A program made the position numbers and the translations under genes. The notes under the pieces were generated by a model. It did no database searches, had not been told where the DNA came from, and saw only the letters and a list, made by a program, of their open reading frames with translations. This document shows, one piece after another, positions 56,918 to 64,000 of a DNA stretch of 64,000 bases. The stretch comes from Culex pipiens pallens. Its lineage: Eukaryota > Arthropoda > Insecta > Diptera > Culicidae. Positions within the stretch are counted from its first letter, which is position 1. Each line of letters begins with the position of its first letter. The stretch lies in NCBI RefSeq assembly GCF_016801865.2, contig NC_068937.1, positions 118,331,225 through 118,395,224 on the forward strand, given 5' to 3'.

Positions 56918-57525
56918 CCCAAAAAAGTTGGAACGGTAACTTCAACTCGCTGGTTCTCGGGCAGAACTCAACCAATCAAGATGATTCTTCTTTCCAGTGA
57001 CTTGTTAGGATGTCTAGATGATTCCAGAACTTTGCAGAACTTAATTTGATCAAATCTGTAATTTATGGGATCAAAAACATCGTTCTAACTTTTTTTTTCG
57101 CGTGTAAAAAAATTCGCCAAAAAATCCGAGGAGGTAGTTGTTTTAAAATAAGGTGGAACGATGTTTTCGGTCGCAGAAATTACAGATTTATTCAAATCAA
57201 GTTCTGCAAAATTTTAGGATTATCTAGATATTCTCACAAATCACTGGAAACAAGAATCGTCCCGATTGGTTGAGTAATGCCGGAGAACCAGCGAGTTGAA
57301 GTTACTGTTCCACCCAAGAGCAATTCAGTGAGAAACTCTGGGAGTAACTCTGAGTTTCTCAGCTTCCTCCCGAGTTTTTCAATTCCCACCCGATTGTCGA
57401 TACCTTGGTATATGCAACCATGACAATGTTGTTTGTTTATGTTTTTTTCGCCAATGTGAAAATTATCGCCCTGACATAAACAAGGAAAATTTCAGCACAC
57501 ATCCGAACCGGAAAATTCATTGCTT

Positions 57526-58216
57526 TTTCTAGATCTGGAGGAAGGTAGGTTAATCGAAGTGCTTATTTAGTCTAGCTTTCTTAACCCCGCGATCTTCTCC
57601 CAGGTGGTCCAGAATCAACATGTACTCGCAAAAAAGCACTACCTGGAGGAATTTATGCTGTACGCGCTGAGTCGGACCTGTGCCACGAGCTGGAACTTCG
57701 CCACGTTCTGGTTAATTGCTTTGAAGTTATGATGGGCGCACTCCTGCTCGACGGTGGCATCTAAACGGCCGATCGAGTCTTTGCATACGCGCTCTTTCAG
57801 GAGGACGAAAGTCTGAGCAAGATTCGGATTAACCGAAGAGCAAGCTGCAGCAATGCTGTCTCACGTTGCGTACGATGGACGGCGGTGAGCCGGACATTCC
57901 GATCTGCAAGGTCATCGAGTGCAACGGCCCGACCAGCACGCGCGTCTACATGATGGCTGATTACTTCCACGGCGGCCTGGCCTGCTCCAACGGCCACAGC
58001 ACCCAGCAGGCCGAAATGAACGCGGCCAAGCAAGCGCTCGAAAAGGATTTGTTCCCGCAGTTGGATCACCAAAAGCGCGCCATTGCGCAGAGTATGAAGC
58101 GGCAAAAGGTGAGGACCGATGACCGGTCCGCCACGAGCGACACGATTCTTAGGACTCGGGCACGGACCCGTACCGGAAGCGACGCCGCAAGGTGGATCTC
58201 AATTCGGAGAGATTGA
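57526..58216 (+). pseudogene. drosha: Drosha fragment: RNase III domain a remnant and C-terminal dsRBD
   Basis: Drosha is the nuclear RNase III that starts microRNA processing. From 57604, after an intron-like acceptor (ctcccag), the reading VVQNQHVLAKKHYLEEFMLY, a short frame slip, then DLCHELELRH, NCFEVMMGALLLDGGI and FAYALFQEDE matches the first RNase III domain. A TAA interrupts after DGGI. At about 57835 it jumps to SKLQQCCLTLRT and, in a clean frame to the stop at 58214-58216, GEPDIPICKVI, STRVYMMADYFHGG, HSTQQAEMNAAKQALEKD, FPQLDHQKRAI, the terminal dsRNA-binding domain. The second RNase III domain is entirely absent. AATAAA lies at 58233-58238. A 12-nt patch at about 57532 reading D-L-E-E may be the previous exon. 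Confidence 0.8.
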
Positions 58217-58323
58217 GTAGTGTTTCTCAAAAAATAAAGATTCTGGACAGTTACATACTAATTAAGAACTTGGAAAACAGTGAATTGTAAACTAGAATAA
58301 AAAGCCACTTATCAACAAAAGTT

Positions 58324-59186
58324 TCAACGATTCGCTTTCTGTCTGCGGAATATTGCCGAACATTCCCGGGCGAGCGCGTCCGCCCGTTCGTTCCCCAAAA
58401 TGCCACAATCAACGTCGACGTTCCACTTGATCTTGATGCTTTTGTCATCCAACTCCCGGTCCAAATCCTCAAAGTCGACCTGGTTCTTAACGGGCTTCCC
58501 CGTCGACAGCTTCCACGCGTTCCGCTTCCAGCCAGGCAGCCACTAGGTGACGGAATCGATCAAAAACTTGGAATATGTGTTCACGGTCAGTCTTTTGATG
58601 CCATGCTGCTGGGCAAATCGAATCGCTAGCGCAGCCGCCTGAAACTCTCCGCAATTGTTGGTCGCTCGTCCACTGACCGCGTTCCGCGTGTGTCCCTCGC
58701 CAAAGTATACCCTCAGCCCGGCACAGGCCGCCGCCGTCCCATTGCCCTCCCAGGAACCATTCGTGTAAACGTACACGAAACCATCCTCGTCCTGATGAAA
58801 GTTATTAATGCCGTACTTTTCCAGCTTCTTCCCCTTCTCCCTGTCCCCGATCCCGACCCCTGCAGCTCATCCAGCTCCCGCTTCAATCCCTCGATCAAGC
58901 CGCGTTGATCTCTTCGTAATTGTCAATCAGAACCCGCACGGAATCCACAGGCGGAACCCCGAATTGAACATGGCCCCCGCCGACGATTAGTTACATCCGC
59001 TGTCGGAAGCAGACCCGGACCGATCCGCTGCCGTGCTTCCGAACAAACGCGTCCGCCTGCTGACGGGAGGGAAATTTTTTAAATTTGGCCCCCGTAAATC
59101 CGGTCACTTGCTGTTGGCATTTGGGCCTGCAAGATAAAAGATTTTGTTTTTCAAAACAAACAAACCTTAGCAACAGCACTTGACAT
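58324..59186 (-). pseudogene. rnh1: Ribonuclease H1 fragment with lost catalytic residues
   Basis: RNase H1 cuts the RNA of RNA:DNA hybrids. On the minus strand an ATG at 59186 begins MSSAVAK, then an intron-like gap of 39 nt (gtttgt to ttgcag, 59165-59127), then the hybrid-binding domain QQQVTGFTGAKFKKFPSRQ followed by ADAFVRK, truncated at its start. A frameshifted linker follows (about 58980-58800), then the catalytic domain: YTNGSWEGNGT (the first catalytic Asp is Asn), CGEFQAAALA (Glu kept), TVNTYSKFLIDSV (the second Asp is Tyr), an in-frame TAG, then WLPGWKRNAWKLSTGKPV, and VDVDCGILGNERADALARE (the usual His position is Asp; the last Asp kept). It stops at 58324. It ends 107 bp from the Drosha fragment, tail to tail. 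Confidence 0.8.
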
Positions 59187-59336
59187 TTTTTTCAAACACA
59201 AGGTTGATCTATGTAGGTGGGAATGGTGAAAGCAACCGGAGTAACTCGGAGGAACATTGAGAAACTCTCGTTACTCTGGGCAAAATTGAGGAACTCTTTT
59301 GCTCACTGAAATGCCCTTGGTTCCACCTTTTTTGGG

Positions 59337-60318
59337 AGGCTTGGGCGTCCGTGTAAGTTGGCCATGCGTTGGGCGTTCCAGTGTTCAATAGTAAAAATCA
59401 GCAAATTGGATGGAGTTAGGAGCGAGAGCTTAACCTGCCAAATATACGAGAATTTCCCCTATATGTTTTTCTTTTCCTACTTACTTAAAACCAAATTTTA
59501 ATTGTCTAGTAAGTTTCCTTATATTCAACATTTTTAAAAGTTACTCAAACGACAACATCCCATTTTTCGTTCAATTTTTTAATTATTAATTTTTTACAAA
59601 ATTTTGGTAATCGTAAACAGATACCGGCTACATAAAATATGCATTGACCCCTCATCCGATCAAAACTGGTATACTGAGAAGATGCCTCAAGTAAACAAAA
59701 TCGCAGCATGCCATGATTTGAATTTTCATTTTTCTTCTCGCGCGCCTCGCGTGTCAGCCGTTTGATTTGCAACTTATTTACTTTTCATGCTCCAAAATGC
59801 CGGAAAAATCTGTGCAGTTTAAAATTGCATGTTCAATAATCATGGCTCATCGTTCTATTCGTTTGGGAACAAGTATTTAGCTAGTGCTGGTAAAATGGCT
59901 TGAATTCTGTGACATCGAACAAAAAAATGTGGGAGGTCGTCTTCCTCCCATCCCCCATTCGCAACTGCAAAATCTGCTCCTTTCATGTTTAAAACCACGA
60001 TTTTATCAACCCACCCCCACTCAAGCGCCACTAAAGCTACATAATCTCCACAAATCGATCATGTTTGAAAACATTTCTTGAATTACGCAGAATTGGTAAA
60101 TAAAGCGAAAACAAGGTCTGTCTGTCAATCTGCGAGTGGTATAAGAGATTCAAATTTGAGAGTTGTTTATGCTAAGTAGGCTGTGACTAGCTTGGACAAA
60201 TTTACACTATACCAGCGACAGAACTCAACAATCGTCACACTTTTTGGGCTAACAGGATGTATGGAGTTCCAACCATGTGTTTAAAGTGCTCTAAAAACTG
60301 CTGTCCCTATTCAGACTG
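59337..60318. other. Unassigned sequence
   Basis: Right flank of the nested elements. No exon or repeat ends recognised; a poly-purine-poor stretch at 59930-60020 is C-rich. ORF at 59884-60081 has no domain. Confidence 0.4.
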
Positions 60319-60480
60319 TAGTCCCGATTCGCACCAGTTGACGGTTTTCAACTTGTTGCAAACCTTGTTTTTTTTTAGCTCGAGTTGTAGTTTTATCCAA
60401 CGATTTTTACCTACTTTTTGCAACTTGCTACATGAACTACAATTGTGTATACCGGAGATAAGATTTATTAATATAAGATT
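60319..60480 (+). repeat. Palindromic MITE family P, degraded copy 2
   Basis: ttttcaacttgttgcaaacc, then agctcgagttgtagttttatccaacga, then ttgcaacttgctacatgaactac follows the order of copy 1 at 340-460. One half of the central palindrome is largely lost. Confidence 0.5.
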
Positions 60481-61528
60481 CATATCAAAACTTTTTGAGA
60501 CCCAACTGTGGCAAGAGTTAACCCCACTGAATATTTCACAATTCTTGCCATTTGGCAAAGCTGGAGTCAACCAGGCCGGTTGGCCTTAACCTCTAACCAG
60601 GCCGCTGATGACAGGGGCCATCAGGGAGTTGTTTCTGCTCCGACAGTCAATTCCCAGAACAATAATTCCATGTGCCATGTGTCAACGGGCGGGCACAGGT
60701 TACTGGGCGTGGGCCCAGGGCGTAGGATTGTTAATCAGAGTCCAATTTCCATCACATCACAAGCACACGCACAGTTGGAGATAATGATGTTTTCGGATTT
60801 GGCGCGGAGCTGCTGGATGATCTTGACACGTGGCCTCCAGCTTAGAGCAGGTTCGCTGGAGTTCTTTTGGCACACGGTGAAAGTGAAACAGTAAAATAAA
60901 AAATACGGTATTCTTGTAATATTTGGTTTATTTAACTGGATTTAAGGTCTTCTAAATCATGCTTACTACCAAAAATTGCCTGCAGTACCGCAATAATTCT
61001 CCAAAAAAACTTTTGTAGTCTTGAAAGCTTCTTAAATCAAAACTATTGTCAAATTGGAAAAAAATCAAAAATGCGAAGCAGATAAAAATATCTGTTATTG
61101 TCAAAGCAAGAACCATTACACAGAAATTCGTTCAACACAATGCAACAAGTTTTCTACAACATCGCCACTGCATTATATAATTTTAATAAAATTTCATCAA
61201 ATATGTCTTATAAAATAACTTTTTTTTACTGTGCTGTGTACCACAGTTACATCAAATTTCACCTTCACATCGTACCCCCGCCGGGCACCGATGTCATTAG
61301 GAGGTGATTGGATTTGTCTTCGGGGATTTTTTTGTTTTTGATACCTTCAAAATAAAAAAAGGGCAAACAACAGAAAGCCTCGGCTCCACGTGACTCTGTA
61401 AAAACTAGCTGTCACGTAGATGTCGGTCGGCGGGCTAAGCCAACCAGGCCCACCCACTGGGCCGTGTCTCGTTCGTGCAAAGAAGAGGGAAATTGATTAT
61501 TTATCTAGACAGGTCACCCTGCACAGTG
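60481..61528. other. Unassigned sequence
   Basis: The 128-codon plus ORF at 60508-60894 has no recognisable domain or gene context. 61370-61500 is GC-richer. No repeat ends found. Confidence 0.4.
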
Positions 61529-61530
61529 TA

Positions 61531-61712
61531 CAGTAGAACCTCGGAGGTTTAACACAAACCTGTAGCCTATTGATTCGTCAAATTTGAATCAAAATGCGAC
61601 AAACCATCGCTTTTTAACACAGTTTTTGACGCACACTTGCTATTATTCAGAGTTAACAAGAGACCCTACTCGATTGTTAAACAATAACTGTCAAACTAGC
61701 GGGGGTTCACTG
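61531..61712. mobile_element. 182-bp pogo/Tc1-like MITE
   Basis: Ends cagtagaacctcggaggttt and the complement of cagtgaacccccgctagttt, flanked by TA (61529-61530 and 61713-61714). CAGT-starting TIRs with a TA duplication fit pogo-type elements. The terminal match is imperfect, so it is not recent. Confidence 0.55.
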
Positions 61713-61714
61713 TA

Positions 61715-62745
61715 ATTAGTCGAGCATACTGCCTTTGAGAATTATGTAGCCTTAGCTGGAAAAACAGTGACTTGCTAAAAAGCAGCAATTTTTGGAAATC
61801 TCCCTGCTAAGATAATTCGTTGAACTCGAGCGGAAAACTAGTGAATTTAAAAGCAATCAGCTAGAAGGTTACAAATGTTTCAATTTGATTTTACAGGATT
61901 CGGCACAAATTGAGAAAAATAAAACTATGCCAATTCAAAGCAGATGACCAACCTGAATTTGTAAAAAAAAACAATGCTGTGTCAAACCTTGCATGAAATG
62001 TTTAACCGTTTCGTAGGATTCAAACAAACCATTAGTCACGAGCGAAATCAGCAACTCGTTGCGTTAAAACGCAAGCGGAGGAAATGAAAGTGGGATTTAA
62101 TTAAAACTTTATCCGTAGAGCAATTCGTTTGTTAGTGCTTTGTACCGTCAGATTGTGCGTGTTTTATTTTTAACAAAAGTTTATAATTTTGCCGTCCTTA
62201 CTGGGAAAAGGCTATACTCAGGGTTGCCAGGTTGCCAGTTAAATCTGTGAATTTTTCAAGTGTCAGCCAGAATAAGTATTCACCCTTTTCTGTGCCAGAT
62301 ATTGACAGTTTTTTGCAAATTTGTGACTTTATGCCCATTTTAAACAGCTTTTTGAATTAAATTCATGAACAAATTTAATTCAAAACAAAAAAAAGAGTAT
62401 GACTTTCTTAAAGAAAATGTTAATTTTTGAGGCCATAAAATCTGTTAAACCATCTGAATTCTATCAAATTTTGAATTAATTTTCTTCCTGCCTTTCTTTC
62501 ACCATTCAGAATTAGATTTTCATCTGCCAAATTTTTCCAGATTTAAAATCGATATGTTGCCAGATTTTTCAAATTTTGACCTGATATATCCCTGCTCTTA
62601 ATGTGAGTGAACTTTTTTCTTTGATATTTATTTTAACAGTCTTTCTGCGCTTCTTAAAATTAATTCAAGGTTTTGAACTATTAAAGGATAAAACTATTTC
62701 AGCCTAAAAACTGGTTTAAGGTAAATGGAAAAGATTTACCGAAAA
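61715..62745. other. Unassigned, with a gttgccag-bounded repeat-like block
   Basis: 62220-62600 begins cagggttgccaggttgccag and ends with gttgccag..atatatccctg; the CAGGG ends and repeated gttgccag words suggest a degraded TIR element, but arms match poorly. No gene seen. Confidence 0.35.
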
Positions 62746-63120
62746 TTCAAATTGACTTTTCTTTTACAAAAAATCAATCACCTGAAATTCCATTTTTTTT
62801 TTATTTTTTTCTTATCATTAATATTTTTCAGGGGACAAACACCCGCAGCTTTAGATCCATAGAAAAATACGCCCTTTGGAAATGTTAGTCTTGATTTCAA
62901 AATATTCAATATATTTGTTTGAGGAGATCAGAATATTTCTCAAATGTTTCATTTTTTTAACATTAAAAAAATACCATTTGCTGCGATACTGACATCCGAT
63001 TTTCCTGTTTGTTTTTCTTTTATCCGCTGTATCGCAGCAAAAGAAGACCAATCTTCAATGTTTCTTAAACGATTGTTTTGGAAAATTTCTTTACATTTCG
63101 TAATAGTGCAACAAATGGCA
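62746..63120. repeat. Fragment of the GAGCAATTC foldback family
   Basis: ggggacaaac.cccgca.cttt, then aaatgttagtcttgat and caaatgtttcat..tttaacatt follow the arm order of member 3 (24600-24960). Both ends are missing. Confidence 0.45.
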
Positions 63121-63129
63121 AAAAGATGA

Positions 63130-63235
63130 TTTTTTCAGCACTAGTTGTACATTTATCAAACGAGGTTCAACGAGTTGGATAAATTGGACGAGTGCTGAAA
63201 AAAAAAACTAGTTTTGCAACGAGTTCCATTCAATA
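63130..63235 (-). repeat. Palindromic MITE family P, copy 3 core
   Basis: tttttcagcactagttgtacatttatc..acgaggttcaacgagttggataaattggacgagtgctgaaaaa is the inverted core of copy 1, followed by ttttgcaacgagttcc. The palindrome is well preserved. Confidence 0.6.
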
Positions 63236-63797
63236 TTTTATTATTTCAGAAAAAATAAAAACTGAAGTTTCTTACATGTTTTATTTAAAAATAAAATAAT
63301 ATCATAGCAATATTTTTAAGGAAGAGTTGAGCATTTCAATTTTTCTAGATAAAATTTGTCTAAGTAAATCTTGTATGTGTTTAAAATATTTTAAAGTTTT
63401 TTTTTTAATATCACAGCAATGGAACACCTGACGGCCAGTTTCCTAAAACTGCCACTAGGTGCGCCTTTGTTTTACTCTAGATCCCCCTGGTGTCATTTCT
63501 GTAGAACTAGATTTAAAAACATAGATGCCGCCACTGTCACACAAACAGTGACCGTGCCAGGTAGTCAACTGAAACTTTGAAAAAATATTTAAAAATATTT
63601 TTTTTTCACTCCTATAATCAAATTAACGAGCGCAAAGTTAGTCATTATGTTACTTAAATCATCTCCATATATTTGCATTGCATTATATTCAAAAATATTA
63701 GATTTTGCCCCACATTTTGTTTTTTTCAGTTTAGTACAGACTAACACTACAGAACGGTAGGCCTTGTTTATGTTTTTTGTGATGTTTTGTTATTTCT
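63236..63797. other. Unassigned sequence
   Basis: AT-rich, no gene. 63425-63465 has a small inverted pair (cagtttccta / aaactgccactaggtg). Confidence 0.35.
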
Positions 63798-63827
63798 GGA
63801 GCAACATTTGAAAAGGGCGCATAAGCA

Positions 63828-64000
63828 TTTTGACAGCCTGAACCATTTTGCAAATTCCGAGCCAACAATTATCTATTTGACAAAACCCACAGTGTTAAAA
63901 GGTAGCTGAGAAGGCCAACTATTGTTGTACATTTCGAGTTTTGCGAAAAAGTTACCTGATGGCTCGGAATTTGCAAAATAGTTCCAGCTGTCAAAATGCT
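63828..64000. repeat. Foldback MITE running off the window edge
   Basis: agcattttgacag at 63828 and a following stretch with ccattttgcaaattccgagcca are mirrored by tggctcggaatttgcaaaat and ctgtcaaaatgct at 63958-64000. The arms are about 43 bp around a loop of about 85 bp. The terminal motif is cut by the end of the sequence, so the element continues outside. Confidence 0.6.

Larger units (their letters stand above)
57315..59319. mobile_element. 2,005-bp hAT-like element carrying Drosha and RNase H1 fragments (Pack-type)
   Basis: TIRs caagagcaattcagtgag (57315-57332) and the complement of caagggcatttcagtgag (59302-59319) match at 16 of 18 positions. The target duplication gttccacc is exact (57307-57314 and 59320-59327). 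An 8-bp duplication and CA.GGG-type ends are the signature of hAT. Inside the TIRs, both sides have about 60-85 bp of repeated gagtttctc or gagttactc words and a shared attcccacc, a subterminal repeat array where a transposase would bind. Between 57392 and 59216 lie gene fragments, not a transposase. The element is non-autonomous and appears to have captured host genomic DNA. Confidence 0.8.
56918..59336. mobile_element. Palindromic MITE interrupted by a gene-carrying hAT-like element
   Basis: Left end cccaaaaaagttggaacggtaac, continued by ttcaactcgctggttctcgg, is mirrored by gagaaccagcgagttgaagttactgttccacc (57283-57314). The mirrored end is completed only after the insertion, by ccttttttggg at 59326-59336. 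Without the insertion it would be about 406 bp and an almost complete inverted repeat (agcaccgaa-free loop near 57090). No coding capacity of its own. Confidence 0.7.

Noticed and set aside
58690..58990. Plus-strand ORFs of 72 and 60 codons and a minus ORF of 61 codons in the RNase H1 region
   Set aside because: They are out-of-frame readings of the degraded RNase H1 linker and catalytic domain.
60508..60894. 128-codon plus ORF
   Set aside because: No domain, no splice context, starts inside a degraded repeat; treated as chance.

Overview
The window is eukaryotic, AT-rich intergenic and intronic DNA that looks like a culicine mosquito, most likely Culex. The evidence is a Jockey-clade (Juan-like) LINE, tRNA-derived SINEs, very dense nested MITE and foldback elements, TATA promoters with short-intron splice signals, and gene fragments that read as insect Drosha and RNase H1. 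The species call is inference from repeat style and was not tested by a search. I found no complete host protein-coding gene. What remains of host genes is short: a TATA promoter with a 5' non-coding exon and a candidate first coding exon (+, 27.25-30.42 kb), one well-bounded internal exon (-, 47.94-48.09 kb), and a few weaker exon or promoter candidates.

Layout. 0-3 kb: palindromic MITE copies and a candidate minus-strand promoter. 3.0-12.3 kb: two diverged copies (E1 and E2) of one 4-5 kb element lying head to head as a giant inverted repeat; E2 carries about 1.2 kb of an 8-bp satellite. 12.3-15.4 kb: three MITE or foldback elements. 17.3-21 kb: a three-deep nest of elements. 21-24 kb: mostly unassigned. 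24.2-25.8 kb: another foldback. 27-32 kb: promoter, exons and small MITEs. 32-39 kb: SINEs, a MITE and largely unassigned sequence. 39.7-47.3 kb: a 1 kb TIR element, a 100-N assembly gap, a 5'-truncated LINE end and a full-length but dead Jockey element. 48.5-51.3 kb: an old foldback split by a young 2 kb hairpin and a SINE. 52-64 kb: a SINE, MITEs and foldback fragments.

The most interesting object is at 57.3-59.3 kb. It is a 2,005-bp hAT-like element with imperfect TIRs and a perfect 8-bp target-site duplication. It carries a convergent pair of degraded gene fragments: Drosha on + (part of RNase III domain a, then the dsRNA-binding domain) and RNase H1 on - (hybrid-binding plus catalytic domains, with three lost catalytic residues). 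It appears to be a gene-capturing, Pack-type DNA transposon, and it is itself inserted in the terminal repeat of another palindromic MITE. No protein in the window appears able to mobilise these elements, so they would depend on transposases encoded elsewhere.
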